A DNA stretch of 64,000 bases from Myotis daubentonii (Eukaryota > Chordata > Mammalia > Chiroptera > Vespertilionidae): the NCBI RefSeq assembly GCF_963259705.1, contig NC_081841.1, forward strand, positions 121,473,827 through 121,537,826, in the 5' to 3' direction. Shown one piece after another: positions 46,746-59,879 of this stretch (its first letter is position 1; each line of letters opens with the position of its first letter). The position numbers and the translations under genes are program-made. The notes under the pieces are model-generated. The model did no database searches and was not told where the DNA came from. It worked only from the letters and a program-made list of their open reading frames with translations.

Positions 46746-48191
46746 TTACTCGGCCCTCAGATAATATTGGCATTTTTTCCCCCCATAAGAGTTAAAACAA
46801 GCAAAAGAAAAACCACTTGAAAAGTTCTTTGTATATTCTAATTTTATGTTAAAACACCTTATGAGGTCACACATGGAATGAACCTTTACCACAAACTGAA
46901 AAATGAGGACTTTTATTGTTATAGTTGTGTCCCACTTAGAATCACTTTCAGCTTTAAAAAAGAAAAAAAAGAAAGTACTAATTTAAACAACTTGCATCTG
47001 GATGAGGACCTCCAGTCCTTCTCTTGCATATTGCATTAGGTAATTCTTCCCTTCCAAGGCTACATAGTGCTGAAAAGATTTACACTTGGAGTAGTAGTTC
47101 CATATACCAGTAATAACATTAGGCTGTTCTTCCCCACTTCAAATACCTTCTCTTTTTGTATTAGTTTTACAGACGGGCTTCAATAAGTATACAATACATA
47201 CTCAGCAAAAATCAGAATAAATCTCAGGCTCTTTTGGCTTGTGAGAAGTTTGGTTATTCTATTGATTTTTTCCTAATATGGTTACAAATTTCAGTAATTT
47301 CTAAATTGGGGTAAAGAGATCAGACATTTTATTTCTTGTTTTTTTCTCTTCATAATTCCAATATGCTATAGAGGTTACTTAGATAGTTTTCAACATGTCA
47401 TATAAGTGGTATAGTTTGATACAGCTGTATTTGCTCAAAAATAAATGGCATTTACTGGCCTAAAACCACTTTACTAAGGTTCCAAAATGAAGCTTTTCCC
47501 CCGCCCCAGTAACTACTTTAAAATGTATTATTTGGTTTCAGTGGTTAGGGACCAGGTAAGTCCCAGCAGATATAAATGAAAACAGCTTTTTCAAAGGTAG
47601 ATGTGCCCCCTCTCAGGACATTGTTATATAGAAAAAATCAGAGCTGCTACTCCTTGGTTCAGGAGAGCTTAACAGCCTGGTGTACCAGTAGATGTGTTCA
47701 GCAATCAGAATTCCTTGTGAAACAGCACACCAACACAGAGTAATTAAGAAATATTTAATGGAGGAGCTGATTACCTGGGTGTAAGCAGGATTAGGGAAAC
47801 CAGTGAAGGATGGTGAAGGTTGTCAACAGGAGGAACACTGACCATGCCAAGGCCTCTAGGGCAAAAAGAAGGGGCTGATAACTAAAACCTCTGGAGAGCT
47901 AAAGCTATAGGAGAGGTGCACCTAGGAGGGGCCATGACATTAGTAGAGGAACCAAGATAGAAAAGCCTCTGCCAGTTGTAGCCTGGCAGGCAGGGAGCTG
48001 GAGAAGTAAATACCTGGTCCCATTCTCCTACTGTGCTCCAATCCCTTGCTGGTGCTTCCCATGGACTGAATACAGGTAGACCAGGAGCAAGAGGGCAGGA
48101 AGTCATGGATGTGGTGCATTCCAGATAAGCCTCCTGAGATTCAAAGCAGGGTGGAGCAGAGCTGCAACAGCTCCTATAGAGCAGGCTAGGG
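46746..48191. other. Unique sequence
   Basis: No gene or repeat recognised with confidence. Short open frames (for example 47882-48106 minus) have no visible motif. Confidence 0.5.
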
Positions 48192-48382
48192 CAGGACTTT
48201 TCAACCTGGAAAATGTGGAGGCTGTCCTGTGCACTGTGGGAGGTTTAGTAGCATCCTTGGTCTCTACCTATTAGATGATAATAGTGTCATCCCTGTCCCC
48301 CAAGTTGTGACAATCAGAAATGTTTCCAGACATTGCCAAGTGTCTCATGGGGAGCAAAATTGTCCCTGAGTGAAATCATTAG
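48192..48382 (-). mobile_element. MER20-like hAT element
   Basis: 'GGACTTTTCAACCTGG', 'TGTCCTGTGCACTGTGGGAGGTTTAGTAGCATCC' and 'AATGTTTCCAGACATTGCCAAGTGTC' are the ordered landmarks of MER20 in reverse. Both ends are decayed. Confidence 0.8.
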
Positions 48383-48586
48383 GTTATTGGATTAAAAGTG
48401 AAATTGTGACCTCAAGGATGACCATTCATCCATTAAAGAAAAAAATGTGTTGTTTTATTCTGGCTTAACTATTACAAAACTGTGATGATGACCACTGGAA
48501 TTACAAAGATGAAAAGGCATGATCTTTCTTTCTTGAACCTTACCATTTTATAGAGGAAGGCATATAATAAGGCAATTGCAGATGAA
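48383..48586. other. Unassigned sequence
   Basis: No feature recognised. Confidence 0.5.
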
Positions 48587-49240
48587 ATGTGGGGTTCGGG
48601 GTACAGACTTGTCTTCCCATGGATTCTTGTCCTCACAACGTTTGAAGAATAAACTCACGGACAAAAAGGTTTCTTTAATAAAAAATATAGAAGTTTATTG
48701 GAAGCAGATACAAATTCCAACTGGAGAATCCCAGGGGAATCCAAAGGGGATCCCTGGGGGAGGGGCCTCAAAATGGGAAAAGCCTACAGTCTCTCAAAAA
48801 TCAATCTAAAAAATAATGTGTCTGGTGTCCCTTTGTCTCTGGTTTATATATGCTGCAGTTCTTTGTCTGAACCTGACCCTTTTTAATTAGTCTCTTTTCT
48901 TAATTTGGGACCTTCTCCCATGCGTTCCTCATTGGTCATTCTGCTACATAGAATTAGTTTCAAAGCTCAAAGCCCATATGGTGCCCCCTCTTTCTTTCCC
49001 CATTATCTTGCTGGCTGGAGTTGCCTTTGATCTCCCAGTTGCTCAGGCCAGAGATATCTCTGTCCTTGGTTTATGGCTGCTTTAATTGCTCAGGCCAGTA
49101 ATGTTTCCATATGCCTAGACCCCCTCTTCCTGTGGCATTTCTCTATCCTCTGTACAAGTAAGATAAGCACTTTGGCATCTTCAAGTCTCCATCTATGCAT
49201 TATTTTCCCTTGCACCCTCTTTATGTCCAAGACTACCTAA
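48587..49240 (-). repeat. Possible LTR
   Basis: Starts TGTGGGGTTCGGGGTAC and ends near CCTATCCA on the plus strand. Minus-strand AATAAA occurs in the complement of GTTTATTGG (near 48692). Composition and length fit an LTR, but I find no second copy in the window and no target duplication; the right edge coincides with the start of an L1 fragment. Confidence 0.35.
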
Positions 49241-49242
49241 AC

Positions 49243-51868
<2,626 letters not shown>

Positions 51869-52130
51869 GCACACAAAAAAATGAACCTGAGCATGCTTTA
51901 GGTTCATAGCATGTTTACCACGAAATGAAAATTTTGGTTAATAGTTTTTGAATAATTACTTATCTCAAATTAGCCAAATTTAATTAATTTGAAAACTTGA
52001 CTTTAATTTGAAAACTATTTTGCTGTCAAATTTAATATTTTAACAATAATCTTAATTTACACTGTAAATATTAATGAAAAGGATCACTTTACATCCTTGT
52101 GAAGGCTCTGAGCATTCCTGTTGTTAGGCT
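51869..52130. other. AT-rich unassigned sequence
   Basis: Possibly the far end of ERV copy C; no clear landmark. Confidence 0.4.
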
Positions 52131-52720
52131 AGATTTAGACATAGGGCCTATTGGCCAAGCCTCCGTTTATCTGGATTCTGATTTCAGCTGGACCAAATCT
52201 CTTATGTTATTTGGTTCCTGATCTGGGCTGGGCATGGGAAGCAAGAAGCAGCCATGGGGACAGGAGACCTTCCTCAGAAGGGGTGAGTGTTCAAGCCCCT
52301 GCACCATTGGGGGGGGTCTGTGCCCCACCTCTGTTGATCCCCAAGTTTTCTCCTACTGGCCCCCAACAGTGCGTGTCTTAGGTCGCTCCACCCTGTGGGG
52401 TCTTACCCATCTTTGACTACCAGCCATCTCGGGGCCAAGTAGGGTGATGTGAGGTTCAGTTCTGTCTCCTTGGTAGCTTATGTCCCTCTGGCCTCCATGC
52501 CCAGCAACTGCCTTTGGATCCCCTCGCCTGCTGGCGGGGTCCCGGCATTGATCATAGGGAACCCAGGTTTCTTCTCCAGAGAGGGCCCAGCTTAAGCCAT
52601 TGGGCAAGAGACAGATCCATGGTACCAGCTTTTCATGATCTCAGCTTGAACAGAGAGCCTAGACAACTGGAATCCTTTTGGCAAAAAAAAGGTCAAGAGA
52701 GGTCAATACAGAATGCTTAA
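52131..52720. other. GC-richer segment of unknown origin
   Basis: About 590 bp with much higher G+C than the AT-rich DNA on both sides. Short frames exist on both strands (60-84 codons) with no recognisable motif. It could be an ERV leader or a captured transcript. Nothing in the window matches it. Confidence 0.4.
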
Positions 52721-52969
52721 GTGCCTTCCCAGGAGGGAATAAATCCCTTCATATTCTTAAAACATTCAAAGTAAATATTAATTTATAAGATTGTTTGGGA
52801 TAAATGCATAATATACTGTTGTAAAGCATCAAAATTTAATAAAACTTTGTAGAATAATACCATGTAAGAATATTCTTTCCTCTAGGTCATGACAACTTAA
52901 TTTTAAACTCAAGGTTTGGAATGAGGAACCTAGTTTTAAAAAAAGAAATTTACAGAAGCAGAGACAGTA

Positions 52970-53150
52970 TGCTATCTAAATTACAGTTTTGGGTGAACAC
53001 ATTATCTAGAGTCCTTGGTGACCTAGGTTAAACTTAGGCATGTTATCTAAATTAGTTTTGGGTCTAGAACCCTTGGGTGACCTGGTTAAACTTAGGCATG
53101 TTACCTAAATTACAGTTTTGGGTCTCCAGAACACTGAGTTGACAAGTTAA
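52970..53150. repeat. ~60-bp tandem triplication
   Basis: Three imperfect units of 'atgttatctaaattacagttttgggtct...agaacccttgggtgacctggttaaacttaggc'. Units 2 and 3 are closest; unit 1 carries an extra ~9 bases. Confidence 0.85.
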
Positions 53151-53502
53151 CTGGAGCCCTCTGACCTTGGGATAGCTGTGCTGTCCTTCCCAGGTAAAGG
53201 AAAAATGTGCCTTTTAAGATCAGTATGAAACTATAGTTTTTACCTGAAATGATTGTTACCATATTTCACTTTACCGTGCCCTAGGTGGTCTCTGGGATAT
53301 TGGTTGTCTGGTTTGTCTTCTTCCTGCTGGATTACACTTGGAGAACTTGAACTTAAAAAAGAAAAAACTTTTTTACACCGAGTAACTTATAGGGTTACTT
53401 CTTGGATCTTGACTGATATTGCCACAAAGCCATGTATTTCAAGTCAAAGTCATTAAACATTTATGGTGACTGTACTTATTTTCAGATTTGGTATTTTAAC
53501 AG

Positions 53503-54001
53503 TGAAAGGGCGAGGACTACGCCTTCCACCTTGCCCCAGGGTAAGGGCTACACCCTCCACCTTACCCCAGGGTAAGGGCTATGCCCTCCACCTTGCCCCA
53601 GGGTAAGGGCTATGCCCTCCATCTTACCTTGGCCATGTGCTCAGCAAGGCTTCTTCCTGGAAGCCAAGCCGCTGCTGGCCACGCCCAGGATTTCTCTGGA
53701 CTGGCCAATGATAGTCAAGGGAAGTGCACGCCATTACTATGACCACATCCTGTGTAATGAGACACCGACTGGCGCCTGGCCAATCGGCAGGGCCCACAGT
53801 CCTTTCTCCTCCCCTTACCCCAGCCCCCTATAAAGCCTCTCTCCACACAGAGTTCTCTCTCTCGGCCACTGGAGCTTACCGTTGCATCGGTGAGTGTGGC
53901 AGGGGAGCCAAACCAGAGTTTGAAATGAATGACTCTTTGCTTTTGCATCGGACTGACGGGCTCCCTGGGGGTCTTGGGAACTTTGAAATCTGGGCACAAC
54001 A
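53503..54001 (+). mobile_element. Class I solo LTR with intact 4-bp target duplication
   Basis: 499 bp, TGAAAGGGCG...GGGCACAACA, flanked by ACAG at 53499-53502 and 54002-54005. U3 carries three ~31-bp tandem units (53521-53628), CCAAT at 53705-53709 and TATAAA at 53829-53834. The polyadenylation signal kept in the copy at 22145 is mutated here (ATGAATGACT). A solo LTR arises by recombination between the two LTRs of a provirus. Confidence 0.93.
53521..53628 (+). promoter_or_regulatory. Tandem U3 repeats (enhancer-like)
   Basis: Three copies of 'ccctccaccttgccccagggtaagggctatg' with minor changes, upstream of CCAAT and TATA boxes. Repeated U3 blocks act as enhancers in gammaretroviruses; function here is inferred. 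Confidence 0.75.
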
Positions 54002-54628
54002 ACAGCAAATCATTAGATTATCCTGTAAATATTAGTGCAAGATATTTCAAAATATTAAAATTTCTCCTTTTTATTAAATTTAAAATAATATTTTTAAACA
54101 GCATTCCCTTTTGGCTTATTTGCATATACAGAGGGATCATGAGATGCCTTCAGTAACTTTTTAGAAGAATTTTACTTTACTAGGATTCAATTGCTTACAA
54201 AAATTAGTAAATTTAGTAGTTTTATGTCTGATACAGGAGGCGCAAATGCTACCCCACCTCCAGCCTAATTTGGAATGCAGTAGTGAGGAGCTTTTGTTAT
54301 TTCAAATTACATCTTAAAATTTCACTGCTGTATTTTAAGAAATATTAAACAAAATAACTTGTTTTGCCCTTTCTCAGAGGCAAAAACTTAAAATATATTT
54401 ATTAATTTTTATTTGATAAAGCTATCCATGTGATTTCAAGTACATTAAATTTAGCTAAATTAAAAAATCTTTTAAAAAGGGAGAATAAACTTTTGAAAAC
54501 ATTTCAGGGCCCATGAAATTTCTCAAAGTCATTCCTTGGTTATAGTTTTGAAATCCAACTTGAGAGACCATCAAATATATATATGATTTAAAAATTATAT
54601 ACTTATTATAATTATTAAGAGATATCAG

Positions 54629-54846
54629 CTGAAACTGGTTTGGCTCAGTGGATAGAGCATCGGCCTGCGGACTGAAAGGTCCCAGGTTCGATTCCGGTCA
54701 AGGGCATGTACCTTGGTTGCGGGCACATCCCCAGCGGGGAGTGTGCAGGAGGCGGCTGATCGATGTTTCTCTCTCATCAATGTTTCTAACTCTCTATCTC
54801 TCTCCCTTCCTCTCTGTAAAAAATTAATAAAATATATTTAAAAATA
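54629..54846 (+). repeat. Ves SINE, complete
   Basis: 218 bp. tRNA-like head with GGTTCGATTCC B box, tail with (TCTC)n and AATAAAATATATTT. Perfect 12-bp target duplication AAGAGATATCAG (54617-54628 and 54847-54858). Inserted in ERV copy C. Confidence 0.97.
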
Positions 54847-55059
54847 AAGAGATATCAGTTAAATTTAAACTGGTTTTAAAATTTTGGGTGGGGTCACAGA
54901 AATTGGATTACTGTTATCAGTCCCTTTTAATGCTTTGACATAAGCTATTTAACTTTTGTTTAGGGAGGGAACATAAAACCTTTAATTGTCCTTAGTTTAA
55001 GGAAAGGAGGGTTTTCTAGATTTAAGAGATTATAAACACTTTCTGCCCCATCTGCATTT

Positions 55060-55260
55060 CCTTAAAGCTCCACCCCTGAAATCCCATCCTGCCTCACTGA
55101 GAAGACATTCCTTTTGTGATTGGCTAAGTCAGAGGGCGGGGCCTTTGCTGTTTCAAGATGGCGGCCCCCAGGGGCGCAGTAAGCCATGCGGCCAACATGG
55201 CGGCTGCTAAGTCAGGCAGCTTAAAGGGGCAGCTGTCTACACTGTTCTCTGACAGAAAAC
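55060..55260. promoter_or_regulatory. CpG-rich segment with YY1, CCAAT and GC-box motifs
   Basis: Within ERV copy C. AAGATGGCGGC (55155-55165) and AACATGGCGGC (55194-55204) are YY1-type sites on the plus strand; inverted CCAAT at 55119-55123; GGGCGG at 55134-55139. The AT-rich surroundings make it stand out. No transcript start can be shown from sequence. Confidence 0.5.
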
Positions 55261-56301
55261 ATGATTTCCTTATTCTCACAATAAACAAGGGAAGAGGAAA
55301 CCAAAACCCCTAAAAGATAGTTGGCCAACATTATATTCAGACAAGCAGAATTCCCATTAGCTGTTTATACCATTTATAATTATTTTAAAGAATATCAATT
55401 AAGTTTAAACTGGTTTTTGTATTAAAAATTTTCAGTTGAGATCACAAAATTAATCCTCTTTTTTAAATCAGACCAAGAAGTAACATATTTCGAATTCCTA
55501 ATTATTTAAGAGAAAACACATTTTAGTTTTTCAAAAACAAGTTATACATTAGATATTTAATTAACTTCTCCCGATTCAATTTGCACTTTAAACTTTCAGA
55601 GCTTACAAGTCAAATATTAGCAGTTTTTTGATTAACTACACTTTTATATTTTTAAGAATAAATTTTAAAATCTAATAATTAACTTTAAACCATGTTTTTT
55701 CTGCCTGGGGAAACTGAGACGCAAACTTGTAGGTATTAAAAAATGACTACTGGCGGAAAGCTGATTTCAAAGGAGCCACCTTTTGGCTGCTTGACCTTTT
55801 CTGGGAAGGTTGGCTAGCAAAAGGTGTAGCCATTGAAATGCAAATTAACATTCCTAAAGATGGCTGCTGGCGGGAATTGTACTACCTGCTTGCTAGGGGA
55901 AGGGCGCATCTACCCCTCCCTCCATTAAAAAAGGGTGTAGCTTTAAACTTTTTAATGGCAAGAAAAGAGACCTTAAACTTTCAGAGCTTTAAATCTTAGG
56001 TAGAAAATTAAATACTTAGCAGTCTCGGGTTTTTATTCTGTAAAAGGTCAAGTTCAGCTCAAAACTATGCGCACTCGTTTTTAAACTGGCCTTTTCTCTT
56101 TACATGTGCACAGAAATCCCGGATGCATTTATGAATTTGTAAAAGCTTTAAGTCATTAGCTGGAAAAAAAAGGATAAAGATGGCAAAGATGAGGCGAAAA
56201 AGTGGCTTTCTTGGGGAGTGACGTCCGTATTGGATGACCACGTGAGCTTCTTTCTTTCCTTTCTCCCACATCCTGCTTTGAGGGAAGTTTCAGCAAATGA
56301 C

Positions 56302-56634
56302 TCAGATGGTGTATTTTTTCCCAAAGTCATGCTTAATAGAAAAACAGATTTTAAATTTTTTTCCCCCTTTTCGCTTTCCAAAGTAATAGCTAGCACCCAA
56401 GGTGACCTTGGCTAGACTTTGCACTTCCCGACATGTTCTCAGGTAGTTTTTAAACAGAAGATTAAGTAATCTCATTGCGGGAGAGCTTATAGCTCTGTGC
56501 TCTCCTGCCACCTTTGAATCTCTCCAAACCAGAGAGAGATTTGGCAGCGGGCTTTCATTTCTTATTACAGATTTTAGATTCCAAACACAAATTAAGATAT
56601 TAATTTGAACAAGAAACCACATTGAGGTGACCAT
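56302..56634 (-). pseudogene. Gag-position reading frame of ERV copy C
   Basis: 110 codons in the same relative place as 9769-10086 and 21817-22107, with a weaker match (W-x-LVQI, LLFKNY, SLAKVTLG). Same reservations about identity. Confidence 0.35.
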
Positions 56635-57028
56635 GGCACTCTTTTTTTTTCAGCCTGATCTAAAAGAGTACCTTTTCCAAGAAAAACAAAGGTTATGTTC
56701 TATAATAACACACAAAGAACTGTAAAAGATTACCTCCTAAAATTTTAATACTTTAAACATGCAAATCAAAAGCCTATAATAAAGTTTCTTAGTTTTTAAA
56801 AGCCAAATATACCTTTTTAAAGCCGAATCTACTTTTTTAAAGCCAAATCCTGCCCCGTTTGTTAGCCTGGTTAAGAAAACGTTCCCAGTGTACTTACAGA
56901 CCCGGGCTTCTGTAGTTGATCCTGGGCATTGCGTTCGGTAGACTTCCCCTCACCTTTTTTCGGTGAGTTTTCCACACCTTTTCGGTGAAAACTTCCTTTT
57001 CTCGCTCCAGCGAGGCCTGCACTTCCAG

Positions 57029-57046
57029 ATAACCCGTCGGGCGCCA
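57029..57046 (-). other. Primer-binding site, Lys-tRNA type (copy C)
   Basis: The minus strand reads TGGCGCCCGACGGGTTAT, two bases (TC) after the LTR end ...TTGACA. Confidence 0.75.
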
Positions 57047-57048
57047 GA

Positions 57049-57705
57049 TGTCAAGTAAGACTCCCTTCACGTTCTGCGTGGAGTAGGGTTCGGTATCTGA
57101 AAGAGGAGCCACACAACAAATGAGAGAAAAAGACACGAGATAATTTTGCAATATTGGGGGACCAGGTGGGCAAGTCCTGAAGGACTTCCTCCACTGCTCA
57201 GGCTGCTCCAATCTTTTATTGATCTGGAGTAGCCCTTAGGGTAGGGAGGTTTCAATGGCACACAGATCAGCAGACAATTTCCAGGAATAGACAAAGTATC
57301 TGATTAGCTCATCAATAGATTTCTAGGAGTATCTGATTAACAATAATCAACAAGGATCTACATAAGTATCTAAGGAATTAAGTGAACTAAGGTGGTGATG
57401 CTTCAACTATTATTACCTAAATTAACTGGGTGGTTCCTAGATTAACTGGGTGGTGCACAGTCCTGACCTTTGCTAGGACTTCAAAGGTTACTAGCTTTTG
57501 GGGGTCTCTGTCTAAACTCAGCTAGTGAAGACAATGAATGGAGTCCGGCAATTCTTTAAATCACCTTCAAAGTCATAGACCTTTCCAGACTTCTCCCCAC
57601 CAGGACTGAATTAATTACTTCTTTCTTAATGCTGACATGGCCTCACAACCATCTTCTCTGATAATCAATGACCTCTCAAGGACCAAGACTATTATTCATC
57701 TTTCA
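57049..57705 (-). repeat. 5' LTR of ERV copy C
   Basis: Inner end TGTCAAGTAAGAC on the plus strand next to the primer site; a minus-strand AATAAA lies in the complement of CTTTTATTGATC (57213). The outer end at TCTTTCA (57705) is inferred. Not alignable with the LTRs of copies A and B outside short motifs. Confidence 0.6.
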
Positions 57706-58637
57706 ACCCCTAGGAATAGTTTAAAATATGGTAAAATATGATGAATTTAATACAAATTATATTTCATTTTAAGAAAATGCAATATAAAAATATAATTGTA
57801 CAAAAGAGATGCATTTAATAGGCAATATTTTTTCTTCTATTTTTCTTTATTGGATGCTTTGCAAATGTCATCCAGGCCTAAAACTTACACTGTTAAATAG
57901 TTATTTAAAAAACTGATCAGGACTAAAGCTCTGATACAGATTTCCAAACCAGAAGCAGAAAGGAAGGGGGGTAGTGGGCTGAGGGCGATTCCTCCAATAT
58001 CAACACCCCCTATCCCCCAAAAATAGGATTCTAAGCTCCTCACAAGCCAAGGAGGATATGGGCCCTTGGGCTAAACCTTAGGTGCCACTGGCTGCATCAC
58101 TTGGTATCAGGAACCAGCAAGGAGCTGGCAGGAATAGCCAGCTGAGTCTAGACATCATAGAAATGAAAACAAGGACTTTTTATTGGGTAAGTGACAAAGG
58201 TAAGAACTAATGGAGTGGATGACACAGCACATTTGTTCTTGGCAAGGCTTGATATTGAAAAAGCCATGGGAGATAACTTTCAGGTGGGCCTTAGTAAGAC
58301 ATCTAAAGGACTGCCTTCCTGCATGCTGTGTCAAATATCTCTGTCCTGAGTAATCATTCAGAGCAATAGGGCTGCAGGCAAGTGAGCACTCTCAGCCAGC
58401 ACTTACTGTTATCTGTCACATTCTGCTTTGTTATGCAGAAGAATTTACAAGAATAGTGATTCATCTAATGTAATAGTTTATTAAGGTAAAATTATGGAAA
58501 TTAAGTCAGCATTTTAAAACTGTTGCAATAAAAAAGTACTTTGTAATATTATATTTTAGAATTCATATCCTAAACAATATTATCTTGATTATCTCTGGAG
58601 AGCATATTAATGAAGAATCTTAGGAAGCAATAAATGT
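57706..58637. other. Unassigned sequence
   Basis: No gene or repeat recognised. Confidence 0.5.
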
Positions 58638-59879
58638 TTTTTCATAGAAGCCTTTTTAAAATATCTATTTCTAAATTAAAAAATATTTTTTCATCTGTTT
58701 CTTCTAGCTTCTTCCATATGTTATCGATTTTTTCATCTGTTTCTTCTTGCTTCTTGCAGAGGTTGTCGATTTTTTCATCTGTTTCTTTTTGCTTCTTGCA
58801 GAGGTTGTCGATTTTTTCCTCCATCCGGTTTATGCACTCTAGGACCCTTATTCTGAATTCTTTTTCTGTCATGTTGCATGCCTCTGTATTACTTAGCTGC
58901 TTTTCTGGAGAGTCCTCCTTCTCTTTCCTTTGGGGGTTTCTTTGTCTACCCATGTTTGATCTTACTGACATATCTAGATGTTGAGTCGTTCAGTGGTGCT
59001 CCCTTGGTGGCAGTGACTCCTTGGTCTGTGGTTGCTCTTCGGGCAGTTGTGGTAGCAGCTGCTCTTCAGTTGGCAGCAGCTCCTCTGGTGGGTGCTGTTC
59101 ACAGCTGTGGTGGCTCTTCTGGCTGGTGGGGTGAGGTTTCACGTACAGCTGCTGTTCCTCAGCAGAGGGTGTGGTGCTCAGGAGGTTGCTGTTGCTTGGA
59201 TCTGCTGCGTTGATTTAAAGGCACAAAATACAACACAACAAGGCACCACGTACCAGGCACTATACACAAATATATTCACGATATTAATAACCCCAAATAA
59301 AGGTGACCACCCAAATTAAGAGAATTAGGGGATAAGGAAGAAGGAAGAGAAAAAGATAAAAGAGAAAAAAGAAAAGAAAAGTAGGGACCAAAAAAAGGAG
59401 TGCAAAAATAAAATTGGGAAAAAGGAAGGGGGATCATAAAAGCGAGAAAAGAAAAGAAAAGAAAAAAAAATAGAGCGAAAAGAGAGAATGAAGTGGAAGA
59501 GGGGAAGAGACTTTTTATATGAGGAGAATACTCCTATAGAACAGCCATCAATCCCAACAAATTCCAGCAACAGTTCCCTGGAGATGAATGCAAACTAGAA
59601 ACAACCAATAATATAATGATGAAAATAGAATGGAGAACACTAATCCCAAAATAAAATAAAGAGAAAATAAAATGGCACTTTAAAAATGGTAAAATGGTAG
59701 CAGTAATAATACTGGTTAAAAATAAGAAGGTAGTAATTAAAAGGGTAAAATCAGTTGATGGAAAAAGAAGGAAAAAAAAAGACTGCCTTATTTTGTGTTT
59801 AGCAAAGAGTCAGTTTGTGGGTCAGCCTCTGGGTGGCAGTGTTCTGGGGTTGGCCTCTGAGGCTATAGGGCCTCTCTGT
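58638..59879 (-). mobile_element. Young L1 fragment: 5'UTR and ORF1 start
   Basis: The minus strand carries the late L1 5'UTR (59879 to 58954) and ORF1 codons from ATG 58953 to about 58642, where L1 sequence ends inside the coiled coil. Close to the L1 at 1290. ORF2 and the 3' end are missing. It abuts the older L1 at 59880. Confidence 0.88.
58642..58953 (-). pseudogene. ORF1: L1 ORF1 N-terminal half, truncated
   Basis: Starts MGRQRN as in the copy at 3718. The coiled coil holds three consecutive 14-residue units of the type DEKIDNLCKKQEET (about codons 52-95 of the frame), whereas the copy at 3718 has fewer recognisable units. The frame ends in non-L1-like residues after the third unit. Confidence 0.88.

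Larger units (their letters stand above)
52740..57705 (-). mobile_element. Class II ERV copy C, diverged
   Basis: Right-hand 5' LTR and primer site, then an internal region colinear with copies A and B: 54480-54600 with 1-130 and 20285-20430; 55990-56160 with 1075-1230; 56300-56640 with the gag-position frame. The far left part is only loosely alignable and no 3' LTR was found, so the left limit is approximate. Nested inside: a class I solo LTR (53503-54001) and a Ves SINE (54629-54846). Its LTR is different from that of copies A and B. Confidence 0.65.

Noticed and set aside
54640..54715. tRNA gene
   Set aside because: The A/B-box region belongs to a Ves SINE with target duplication and tail; no mature tRNA fold.
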